5,245 nt of DNA from an uncultured Coprococcus sp. (GTDB taxonomy: Bacteria > Bacillota > Clostridia > Lachnospirales > Lachnospiraceae), in contig USSH01000192.1 in NCBI GenBank assembly GCA_900557435.1, positions 1 through 5,245 on the forward strand. Direction: 5' to 3'. Below, piece by piece: positions 1 through 5,245 of the stretch (within the stretch, counting starts at the first letter, position 1; each line of letters begins with the position of its first letter). Made by a program: the position numbers and the translations under genes. A model generated the notes under the pieces. The model had not been told where the DNA came from. It worked only from the letters and a program-made list of their open reading frames with translations, and ran no database searches.

Positions 1-539
1 CATCACCATCGATGGATATCCTCATTTCAAGCAACCTTGAGAGACTGATATACAAGATCGCTGGCAATGATGCTGAGAAGAACTCAGAGCTTATGAAAGA
101 ACTCACAACAGATGGTGTGTACACCATCACAGACGATATGAAAGCAAAGCTTGCCGAGTTCTATGGTGGATATGCTACAGAGGCAGAGACAGCAGCTACG
201 ATCAAGAAGGTATATGAGTCAGACGATTATATCATAGATACACACACAGCAGTTGCAGCTACAGTATATGGCAAGTATGTGGCAGAGACAGGCGATAAGA
301 CACCTACAGTCATAGCTTCAACAGCAAGCCCATACAAGTTCACAAGAAGCGTTATGAACGCTATAGATCCTGAGTACGATTCCAAGACAGACTTTGAACT
401 CGTTGATGAGCTTGAGAAACTCTCAGGAGTAAAGGTGCCTCAGGCTATAGAGGATATCAGATCAGCAAAGGTACTCCACGACACAGTATGTGACAAGGAA
501 GATATGCTGGCAGAGGTTAAGGGATTCCTTAATATCTAA
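1..539 (+). CDS. thrC: Threonine synthase, C-terminal part (5' end outside window)
   Basis: Threonine synthase is a cytoplasmic PLP enzyme that converts O-phosphohomoserine to threonine and phosphate, the last step of threonine synthesis. The reading frame is open from the window edge (first full codon at position 3) to the TAA at 537-539, giving about 178 residues. The ATG at 12 is internal: the residues read through the edge are SPSMDILISSNLERL, a conserved block in the C-terminal half of the longer (E. coli/yeast-like) threonine synthases. Further family-like segments are DTHTAVAATVYGKY and VIASTASPYKF. The PLP-binding lysine and the N-terminal domain lie upstream of the window, so catalytic completeness cannot be judged. 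The gene ends in a 192-bp spacer with its own regulatory signals, so it is probably transcribed separately from the queuosine genes downstream. Confidence 0.93.
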   Translation, partial: SPSMDILISSNLERLIYKIAGNDAEKNSELMKELTTDGVYTITDDMKAKLAEFYGGYATEAETAATIKKVYESDDYIIDTHTAVAATVYGKYVAETGDKTPTVIASTASPYKFTRSVMNAIDPEYDSKTDFELVDELEKLSGVKVPQAIEDIRSAKVLHDTVCDKEDMLAEVKGFLNI

Positions 540-564
540 AGTGATATTAGAAGCGTCAACCAGT

Positions 565-587
565 CTGTTGGATAGGAATTCCAACAG
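565..587. repeat. Perfect inverted repeat (8-bp stem, 7-nt loop) after thrC
   Basis: CTGTTGGA (565-572) is the exact reverse complement of TCCAACAG (580-587), with loop TAGGAAT. It lies 25 nt after the thrC stop and upstream of the candidate queD promoter. No run of T follows on either strand, so it is not a canonical intrinsic terminator. It could stabilise the thrC mRNA 3' end, act as a weak or factor-assisted terminator, or be a protein-binding site. The repeat is certain; the role is inferred. Confidence 0.5.
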
Positions 588-589
588 GT

Positions 590-618
590 AAAGAATTGGA
601 GCACAACATAAATACAAT
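590..618 (+). promoter_or_regulatory. Candidate sigma-A promoter for the queuosine operon
   Basis: TACAAT at 613-618 is one mismatch from the TATAAT consensus and sits in an A/T-rich stretch. Initiation would be expected near 625, only a few bases before the riboswitch P1 stem, as is typical for short preQ1 leaders. The -35 region near 590-595 (AAAGAA) is a poor match, so the call rests mainly on the -10 box and its position. Confidence 0.4.
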
Positions 619-627
619 AAAATAGAT

Positions 628-668
628 TGACAGTTCATTAGTACCATCCTGTCACTAAACAAAACTAG
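628..668 (+). promoter_or_regulatory. preQ1 class I riboswitch aptamer
   Basis: This is a short H-type pseudoknot in the leader of a preQ0 operon. The P1 stem is TGACAG (628-633) with CTGTCA (649-654). The loop starts TTC and contains TAG (639-641), which pairs with CTA (665-667) in the tail; the pairing can extend to TTAGT (638-642) with ACTAG (664-668). Between P1 and the tail is the A-rich segment ACTAAACAAAA (654-664), and the tail reads ACTAGG. This follows the layout I recall for the B. subtilis queC aptamer: P1, UUC, UAG, a short loop, a C next to the 3' P1 strand, then an A-rich tail ending in CUA. By that alignment C648 is the predicted ligand-pairing cytosine. Loop lengths are slightly longer than in the B. 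subtilis version. Recognition was by eye, not by a covariance model. Confidence 0.82.
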
Positions 669-673
669 GACAG

Positions 674-708
674 AAGAAGATCAGAATGTCCTATTCTGGT
701 CTTTTTTT
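674..708 (+). terminator. Intrinsic terminator, riboswitch expression platform
   Basis: GATCAGAAT (679-687) pairs with ATTCTGGTC (693-701), one G-T pair included, around loop GTCCT (688-692). Seven T residues follow at 702-708. The A-rich bases at 674-678 can extend the stem into the T tract. It begins right after the aptamer and ends 13 nt before the queD ribosome binding site, so it would stop transcription before the operon when formed. TAGGACA (666-672) is a perfect complement of TGTCCTA (687-693), giving a competing antiterminator. Its 5' strand overlaps the pseudoknot tail, so ligand binding should favour termination. Confidence 0.88.
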
Positions 709-731
709 GTGGATACTTATTAGGAGGAGTT

Positions 732-1151
732 ATGTATAAGTTAAAGACAAAGGCAAGTTTTGACAGCGCCCATTTTTTAAAAGATTATGAGGGCAAATGC
801 AGCAATATCCACGGACACAGATGGACGGTGGAGATAGAGGTCGGAGCGGAAACGCTTGAGAGCGATACACAGAACAGAGGAATGGTGATAGATTTCTCAA
901 ATCTTAAGAAGGATCTGAAAGAGATCGCGGATTACTTTGATCACAGCCTTATCATGGAGACAGGAAGTTTGAAACAGGCAACGGAGGACGCTCTGATCGC
1001 AGAGAATCTGAGGATCGTGAAGGTGGATTTCAGACCTACGGCAGAGAATTTTGCAAAGTATATATATGATGAGATGACCAGCCGAGGCTATAAGGTCATA
1101 GAAGCAAGTGTGTATGAGACACCAAACAACGTGGCTTCTTATTGTGAGTAA
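732..1151 (+). CDS. queD: 6-carboxytetrahydropterin synthase QueD
   Basis: QueD turns 7,8-dihydroneopterin triphosphate into 6-carboxy-5,6,7,8-tetrahydropterin, the second step from GTP to the 7-deazaguanine base of queuosine. The 139-residue length fits the bacterial PTPS/QueD family. The zinc ligands are visible as His14 (in FDSAH) and His27 and His29 (in the HGH motif). Cys23, in the C-x3-HGH arrangement, is the expected catalytic thiol. Asp70-His71 (FDHSLI) is the other expected catalytic pair. PTAEN (102-106) and Glu129 near the C terminus fit the pterin-anchoring region. The ATG at 732 is preceded by a near-perfect AGGAGG at 722-727. It is the first gene after the preQ1 riboswitch and terminator and is presumably controlled by them. 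The HGH-plus-Cys motif and the queE/queC neighbours favour QueD over eukaryote-type 6-pyruvoyltetrahydropterin synthase. Confidence 0.95.
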   Translation: MYKLKTKASFDSAHFLKDYEGKCSNIHGHRWTVEIEVGAETLESDTQNRGMVIDFSNLKKDLKEIADYFDHSLIMETGSLKQATEDALIAENLRIVKVDFRPTAENFAKYIYDEMTSRGYKVIEASVYETPNNVASYCE

Positions 1152-1186
1152 ATATATATAATAGGATCCCGGTGAGAAACTGACTG

Positions 1187-1212
1187 GTCTCAAGATCTGT
1201 CAGATGTGAGAC
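1187..1212. repeat. Stem-loop in the queD-queE spacer
   Basis: GTCTCA (1187-1192) pairs with TGAGAC (1207-1212), and ATCT (1195-1198) with AGAT (1202-1205) inside it, leaving a three-base loop. An alternative pairing uses TGAGA (1173-1177) with TCTCA (1188-1192), so the two are mutually exclusive. There is no T run, so it is not a standard terminator. It may be an mRNA processing or stability element between queD and queE; the role is unknown. Confidence 0.4.
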
Positions 1213-1235
1213 GATATACAATATACACTGGGAGA

Positions 1236-1240
1236 AAGGA
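1236..1240 (+). promoter_or_regulatory. Ribosome binding site supporting the GTG start of queE
   Basis: AAGGA ends 9 nt before the GTG at 1250, with a second purine-rich GGGAG at 1230-1234. No ATG in the same frame lies between this site and the conserved N-terminal sequence, so the GTG is the likely initiator. Confidence 0.6.
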
Positions 1241-1249
1241 AATATAGAC

Positions 1250-1918
1250 GTGAGTACGTACAGAGTAGTAGAGAGATTTATAAGTATCAACGGTGAGGCG
1301 GCAAGAGCCGGAGAACTCGCTGTGTTTATCAGATTTGCGGGCTGCAATCTTGACTGCGGATACTGCGATACAAAGTGGGCAAATGAGCCGGGCGTGGACT
1401 ATCAGGAGCTTACAGAGGATGAACTCGTGGATTACGTCAGGAGAACAGAGGTGAAGAATGTAACACTGACAGGCGGTGAACCGCTGATACAGAAAGACAT
1501 AGACAAACTCCTTCTGGCATTTGCACTTGAGGATGACATAAGGGTTGAGATCGAGACAAATGGAAGTGTTGATATAGCAGAGTTCAAGGCCCTCGGAGGA
1601 AATGTGTCATACACACTGGATTACAAATGTCCATCCAGCGGCATGGAGAGTGGCATGTGCCTTGCAAATTATAATTATATAGACAAAAATGATTCGGTTA
1701 AATTTGTGGTAGGCTCACAGGAGGATCTGGAGAGATGTCTTGAGATGATCAGGGAATATGCACTGGATGAGAGAACGAGGGTGTTCATCAGTCCTGTGTA
1801 TGGAAGTATAGATCCGGCGGATATAGTGGACTTTATGATCGAGAACGACATGAACGATGTGAAACTGCAGTTACAGCTCCACAAGTTCATTTGGGATCCG
1901 GAAGAAAGAGGTGTATAA
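1250..1918 (+). CDS. queE: 7-carboxy-7-deazaguanine synthase QueE (radical SAM)
   Basis: QueE is a radical S-adenosylmethionine enzyme that rearranges 6-carboxytetrahydropterin into 7-carboxy-7-deazaguanine, using a [4Fe-4S] cluster and magnesium. The cluster ligands are Cys32, Cys36 and Cys39 in a C-x3-C-x2-C motif ([11 protein letters not shown]). The SAM-binding GGEP follows at 75-78 (TLTGGEPL). IETNGS (101-106) and DYKCPSSGM (124-132) are further QueE-like segments, and the C terminus ([11 protein letters not shown]) is typical of the family. The protein is 222 residues, a normal length for QueE. It starts at GTG, 98 nt after queD, and its TAA (1916-1918) ends 1 nt before the preferred folE ATG, implying translational coupling. 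The motif set together with queD and queC makes another radical SAM activator-type function unlikely. Confidence 0.95.
   Translation: MSTYRVVERFISINGEAARAGELAVFIRFAGCNLDCGYCDTKWANEPGVDYQELTEDELVDYVRRTEVKNVTLTGGEPLIQKDIDKLLLAFALEDDIRVEIETNGSVDIAEFKALGGNVSYTLDYKCPSSGMESGMCLANYNYIDKNDSVKFVVGSQEDLERCLEMIREYALDERTRVFISPVYGSIDPADIVDFMIENDMNDVKLQLQLHKFIWDPEERGV
1907..1911 (+). promoter_or_regulatory. Ribosome binding site deciding the folE start
   Basis: AGAGG inside the end of queE stands 8 nt before the ATG at 1920. This favours that ATG over the in-frame GTG at 1911, which overlaps the site itself. The GTG would add only three residues. Confidence 0.6.
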
Positions 1919-1919
1919 G

Positions 1920-2513
1920 ATGGCTATAGATAAAGAGGCTATAAAGGAACACGTAAGGGGGATACTCATTGCCCTTGGCGATGATCCTGACAGAGAGGGG
2001 CTTGTAGAGACTCCTGACAGGGTCGCGCGCATGTACGAGGAAGTATTTGAGGGAATGAACTACACCAATGACGAGCTGGCTGAGATGTTCGGCAAGACAT
2101 TTGCCGAGGATGGAGTGGCAAGACAGGCGGGCGACATGGTGTTTGTGAAGGATATAGAGGTGTTCAGTTACTGTGAGCATCACATGGCGCTCATGTACGA
2201 CATGAAGGTATCAGTTGCATACATTCCAAATGGAAGAGTGCTCGGACTTTCCAAGATAGCGAGGATTGCAGATATGGTTGCGAAGAGACTTCAGCTCCAG
2301 GAGAGGATAGGCTCGGATATAGCCTACGTAATATCCAAGGCTGCGGGAACCGAGGACGTGGCGGTCATGATAGAGGCGCATCACAGCTGTATGACGGCAA
2401 GGGGCATCAAGAAGCCTGGCAGCAAGACTATGACGACCACTCTCAGGGGAAGGTTTGAGAGTGACACAGCTCTGCAGAACAAGATGCTGATGATGTACAA
2501 TGCGGGAAGATAG
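1920..2513 (+). CDS. folE: GTP cyclohydrolase I (FolE)
   Basis: GTP cyclohydrolase I converts GTP to 7,8-dihydroneopterin triphosphate and formate. This is the entry reaction for both folate and 7-deazaguanine (queuosine) synthesis. The 197-residue protein matches the usual bacterial length. It opens with the family-typical helix and [19 protein letters not shown] (25-43). The zinc ligands are Cys85 and His88 in CEHH, and Cys157 in EAHHSCM; His155 is the expected catalytic histidine. KRLQLQERI (122-130) and [11 protein letters not shown] are conserved substrate-site segments. I chose ATG 1920, one base after the queE stop, because of the AGAGG at 1907-1911; a GTG at 1911 is possible. Its place between queE and queC indicates that it feeds the queuosine branch. 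Whether it also supplies folate synthesis depends on whether the genome has another folE. Confidence 0.95.
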   Translation: MAIDKEAIKEHVRGILIALGDDPDREGLVETPDRVARMYEEVFEGMNYTNDELAEMFGKTFAEDGVARQAGDMVFVKDIEVFSYCEHHMALMYDMKVSVAYIPNGRVLGLSKIARIADMVAKRLQLQERIGSDIAYVISKAAGTEDVAVMIEAHHSCMTARGIKKPGSKTMTTTLRGRFESDTALQNKMLMMYNAGR

Positions 2514-2599
2514 TTATCGGTACACTGAATTGATAATGGTGAATTTGTTTATCCGGGAGCGTTATGATGCGGTCCGGAATATCATATTTGATTATATAT

Positions 2600-2604
2600 G
2601 GAGG
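2600..2604 (+). promoter_or_regulatory. Ribosome binding site deciding the queC start
   Basis: GGAGG is 8 nt upstream of the ATG at 2613. An in-frame ATG at 2598 overlaps this site and lacks a good site of its own, so initiation at 2613 is preferred. Confidence 0.75.
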
Positions 2605-2612
2605 ATGAAAGT

Positions 2613-3290
2613 ATGCAGAATTTAAAGAATAAGGATGAGGCAGTTGTAGTATTCAGTGGTGGACAGGACAGCACAACGTGTCTGTTGTGGGCACTCAAGA
2701 AGTACAAGAAGGTGTATGCGGTATCATTTGACTATGGACAGAGACATGCGTTGGAGCTTGAGTGTGCAAAGGAGATCGCAGACAAGTTCGGAGTGGAGCA
2801 CCACATACTTGACATGGGTCTTTTAGGCCAGCTTGCGCCAAATTCTCTGACAAGAACGGACATGAAGGTTGATGAAAATGCACCTGATGAGGGCACACCG
2901 AACTCATTTGTCGACGGAAGAAACATGGTATTTCTTACATTTGTAGCAATATTTGCCAAACAGAGAGGAATATCTGATATAATAACAGGAGTGTCCCAGA
3001 GTGACTTCTCAGGATACCCTGACTGCAGGGATATATTTATCAAATCGTTAAATACAACACTTAACCTTGCAATGGACTACGAGTTTGATATAATAACACC
3101 ATTGATGTGGATCGATAAGATGGAGACATGGAAGATGGCTGATGAGCTGGGCGGACTGGATGTCATCAGAGATATGACACTTACATGTTACAATGGCATC
3201 AAGGGCGAGGGCTGCGGACATTGTCCATCATGCAAGCTCCGCAAGAAGGGGTATGATCTGTACATGAGGTACAAGGAGGATCACAAGTAA
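2613..3290 (+). CDS. queC: 7-cyano-7-deazaguanine (preQ0) synthase QueC
   Basis: QueC uses ATP and ammonia to convert 7-carboxy-7-deazaguanine, via its amide, to the nitrile preQ0. The N-terminal PP-loop ATP-pyrophosphatase signature is SGGQDSTT at residues 15-22. The C-terminal zinc site is visible as Cys192, Cys201, Cys204 and Cys207 (CYNG followed by CGHCPSC). SFDYGQRH, the FVDGRN block and SGYPDCR in the middle are strong QueC family markers. With the start at 2613 the protein has 225 residues, the normal length; an upstream in-frame ATG at 2598 would add five. A 99-nt gap separates it from folE. It holds only weak inverted repeats and no convincing promoter, so queC is probably co-transcribed with queD-queE-folE. 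It is the last queuosine gene in the window. Confidence 0.95.
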   Translation: MQNLKNKDEAVVVFSGGQDSTTCLLWALKKYKKVYAVSFDYGQRHALELECAKEIADKFGVEHHILDMGLLGQLAPNSLTRTDMKVDENAPDEGTPNSFVDGRNMVFLTFVAIFAKQRGISDIITGVSQSDFSGYPDCRDIFIKSLNTTLNLAMDYEFDIITPLMWIDKMETWKMADELGGLDVIRDMTLTCYNGIKGEGCGHCPSCKLRKKGYDLYMRYKEDHK

Positions 3291-3329
3291 ATAAGCATTA
3301 TCAAAGGGAAAGGTTGTGTTATTGAAAGT

Positions 3330-4244
3330 ATGAAGAATATGCTGTTCATCATGAATCCCAAAGCGGGTAGGACTACTCTGAAGAATTCTTTGGTGGATGT
3401 GCTGGAAGTGTTCTGCAACAACGATTACGCGGTCAGGACATATCTTACGAAATCGGCAGATGACGCAGAGAGAATTGTTCAGGAGGAAGGCGCAAACTAC
3501 GATGTGATCGTATGTGCGGGGGGCGACGGAACCTTGGGCAACACAGTTACAGGATATATGAAGAGCGGGATAAAGGTTCCACTTGGATATATTCCGTGTG
3601 GCTCCACCAATGACTTTGCAAGGAGCATGGACATACCGAGAGAGACGGTTGAGGCGGCTGAGATGATAGTGAAGGCAGAGCCGTTCTCCATAGATATAGG
3701 AAGTCTGAACGACAAGAACTTTGTTTATGTCGCAGCTTTTGGAATGTTCTCAGATACATCATATGCAACTCCGCAGAATATGAAGAATATATTCGGGCAT
3801 GCGGCATATGTATTGCAGGGGATAAAAAGTCTGGCAAATGTACCATCTTACAAGATGAAGGTTACAATAGACGGGGACGAGCAGGAAGGCGAGTTCATAT
3901 TCGGTATGGTGTCTAACTCGATATCCGTAGGAGGATTTAAGAGTATAACCCGAAAAGGCGTTGAGTTCGATGACGGACTTTTTGAGGGAGTACTGATAAG
4001 GACAATGAAGACACCGGCTGATCTGGAGAGAGTGGTCAGGGCACTCCTTACAGGTGATATGAATGAGAGGAGCATGGTTTCATTCAGGGCCCACAGGGTC
4101 AAGTTTGATGCAGAGGATCCGGTTGCATGGACATGCGACGGTGAGTTCGGCGGAGAATATAAGGAGACAAAGATACACATCCACAGGAGAGCGATAGATC
4201 TTCTGGTTGTTCAGGAAAGCGAGCAGGATGAGGTTATAGAATAA
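3330..4244 (+). CDS. Diacylglycerol/lipid kinase family protein (YegS/BmrU/DgkB-like)
   Basis: This is a soluble lipid kinase-fold protein that probably phosphorylates diacylglycerol or a related lipid at the membrane face, recycling it into phospholipid synthesis. Residues 9-13 (NPKAG) begin the DAGK catalytic domain. The nucleotide-binding GGDGT is at 64-68, and PCGSTNDFAR at 89-98 is the second conserved block (Ser where many members have Thr). A C-terminal DGE at 270-272 supplies the expected acidic catalytic residue. The 304-residue length fits the family, and there is no signal peptide or obvious membrane segment. The start is uncertain: AAAGG at 3309-3313 is 16 nt from ATG 3330, and ATG 3339 is an alternative that keeps NPKAG. 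It follows queC by 39 nt and precedes glmM by 19 nt. The exact substrate cannot be read from the sequence, so no gene symbol is given. Confidence 0.88.
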   Translation: MKNMLFIMNPKAGRTTLKNSLVDVLEVFCNNDYAVRTYLTKSADDAERIVQEEGANYDVIVCAGGDGTLGNTVTGYMKSGIKVPLGYIPCGSTNDFARSMDIPRETVEAAEMIVKAEPFSIDIGSLNDKNFVYVAAFGMFSDTSYATPQNMKNIFGHAAYVLQGIKSLANVPSYKMKVTIDGDEQEGEFIFGMVSNSISVGGFKSITRKGVEFDDGLFEGVLIRTMKTPADLERVVRALLTGDMNERSMVSFRAHRVKFDAEDPVAWTCDGEFGGEYKETKIHIHRRAIDLLVVQESEQDEVIE

Positions 4245-4251
4245 TAGAATC

Positions 4252-4256
4252 GAGGA
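4252..4256 (+). promoter_or_regulatory. Ribosome binding site of glmM
   Basis: GAGGA stands 7 nt before the ATG at 4264. The next codons give the conserved phosphohexomutase N terminus, so the start is well fixed. Confidence 0.7.
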
Positions 4257-4263
4257 TTTTACA

Positions 4264-5245
4264 ATGGGTAAATATTTTGGAACAGATGGATTCAGAGGCG
4301 AGGCAAATGTAGACCTTACAGTGGAGCATGCCTATAAGGTTGGAAGATACCTTGGTTATTACTATGGCAAGCAGCATGAGGATGGAAAGGCACACGTTGT
4401 CATCGGAAAGGATACGAGACTTTCAAGCTACATGTTCGAGTATTCACTGGTTGCAGGACTTACAGCCAGCGGAGCAGATGTATATCTGATGCATGTAACT
4501 CCTACACCTAGTGTGTCTTATATAGTCCGCACAGGTGATTTTGACTGTGGTATCATGATCTCAGCCAGCCATAACCCATACTATGACAATGGTATCAAGG
4601 TTATCAACGGTCAGGGCTATAAGCTTGAGGCAGCCATAGAGAATGAGATAGAGCAGTATATAGACGGAGAACTCGGTGAGATACCATTTGCAAAGAAGGA
4701 CAGCATTGGTAAGACCACCGACTACACCATGGGAAGAAACAGATATATAGGCTATCTCCTCACGATCCCTACCAGACCTTTTAAGGGAATGAGGATCGGT
4801 CTTGACTGTGCAAATGGTGCATCATATCTGGTTGCAAAGTCAGTGTATGACGCTCTCGGAGCAAAGACATATGTCATCAACAATGAGCCAAATGGAACAA
4901 ACATCAACACGGACTGCGGTTCAACACACATTGATAAGCTTCAGGCATTTGTCAAGGAGAAGGGACTTGATGTGGGATTTGCATTTGACGGTGATGCGGA
5001 CAGATGTCTTGCAGTGGACGACAAGGGTGAGATCGTGGACGGAGACAAGATACTATATGTCTGCGGCCGTTATCTGAAGGATAAGGGCGAGCTGAACAAC
5101 AATACGATCGTCACAACAATCATGTCCAATCTTGGACTTTACAAGGCTCTTGACAAGAAGGGCATCAACTATGAGAAGACAGCAGTCGGCGACAAGTATG
5201 TGTTCGAGAATATGATGGAGCACGGACATTCCATCGGCGGTGAGC
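4264..5245 (+). CDS. glmM: Phosphoglucosamine mutase GlmM, N-terminal 327 residues (3' end outside window)
   Basis: GlmM interconverts glucosamine-6-phosphate and glucosamine-1-phosphate, feeding UDP-GlcNAc for peptidoglycan in the cytoplasm. It belongs to the alpha-D-phosphohexomutase family. GTDGFRG at 6-12 is the N-terminal phosphate-binding motif, with Phe where Val or Ile is commoner. GKDTRLSS is at 48-55. The active-site loop ISASHNP has Ser102 as the residue that carries the phosphate. The metal-binding DGDADR is at 242-247, followed by a GlmM-like VDGDKILYVCGRYL. The sugar-binding loop begins with GGE at 325-327, where the window stops. Family members have about 450 residues, so roughly 120 are missing here. 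Phosphoglucomutase or phosphomannomutase is the alternative, but the N-terminal and metal-loop context fits GlmM best. The frame is open to the window edge. Confidence 0.92.
   Translation, partial: MGKYFGTDGFRGEANVDLTVEHAYKVGRYLGYYYGKQHEDGKAHVVIGKDTRLSSYMFEYSLVAGLTASGADVYLMHVTPTPSVSYIVRTGDFDCGIMISASHNPYYDNGIKVINGQGYKLEAAIENEIEQYIDGELGEIPFAKKDSIGKTTDYTMGRNRYIGYLLTIPTRPFKGMRIGLDCANGASYLVAKSVYDALGAKTYVINNEPNGTNINTDCGSTHIDKLQAFVKEKGLDVGFAFDGDADRCLAVDDKGEIVDGDKILYVCGRYLKDKGELNNNTIVTTIMSNLGLYKALDKKGINYEKTAVGDKYVFENMMEHGHSIGGE

Noticed and set aside
530..549. TAATATC/GATATTA inverted repeat over the thrC stop codon
   Set aside because: It is entirely A/T-rich apart from one pair, has no T tract and could easily occur by chance, so I do not call it a terminator.
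627..655. TTGACA at 627-632 as a -35 promoter box
   Set aside because: It matches the consensus, but the base positions 17 nt downstream (TGTCAC) are not a -10 box, and the TGACAG is fully explained as the P1 strand of the riboswitch.
1152..1249. A second riboswitch (for example tetrahydrofolate-type) ahead of queE/folE
   Set aside because: The spacer has only simple hairpins; I find none of the conserved THF aptamer segments, and folE itself follows queE without a leader.
462..1347. Minus-strand open frames across the queD leader and queD
   Set aside because: They overlap strong + strand genes and a structured leader, lack ribosome binding sites and resemble no protein family I know.
2514..2612. 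Possible promoter or hairpins between folE and queC (TATGAT at 2563-2568; GATAA/TTATC; TCCGG/CCGGA)
   Set aside because: The TATGAT lacks a -35 box at proper spacing, and the repeats are five-base stems with long loops. Nothing here is convincing.
4802..5077. 91-codon + strand open frame inside glmM
   Set aside because: It is out of frame with the clearly conserved GlmM sequence covering the same bases, which has DGDADR and other motifs. It is a shadow frame.

Overview
This looks like a chromosomal segment from an anaerobic Firmicute, most likely a Lachnospiraceae-type Clostridium relative. The indications are strong Shine-Dalgarno sites, moderate GC, tightly packed same-strand genes and protein sequences of clostridial character. 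The taxon is inferred from general resemblance only. All supported genes are on the + strand.

Left edge (1-539): the C-terminal part of threonine synthase (thrC), cut by the window start. The 192-bp spacer that follows holds an inverted repeat, a candidate -10 box, and what I read as a preQ1 class I riboswitch (about 628-668). A strong intrinsic terminator (674-708) and a competing antiterminator follow it. This is a transcriptional off-switch in front of the next operon.

Centre (732-3290): queD, queE, folE and queC, which together cover the route from GTP to preQ0 (7-cyano-7-deazaguanine). FolE opens the GTP ring to dihydroneopterin triphosphate. QueD makes 6-carboxytetrahydropterin, QueE contracts the ring to 7-carboxy-7-deazaguanine, and QueC converts that to preQ0. 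The riboswitch ligand, preQ1, is one reduction step beyond preQ0, so the logic is end-product feedback. The reductase queF and the transglycosylase tgt are not in the window.

Right part (3330-5245): a diacylglycerol/lipid kinase-family gene, then the first 327 codons of phosphoglucosamine mutase (glmM), cut by the window end. Gaps are short (39 and 19 nt) and I see no terminator, so these genes may be read through from the queuosine operon or have a promoter I could not identify.

I see no mobile element, CRISPR array, tRNA or rRNA, and no clearly novel system. The most interesting element is the riboswitch region, which has duplicated motifs and several mutually exclusive pairings.
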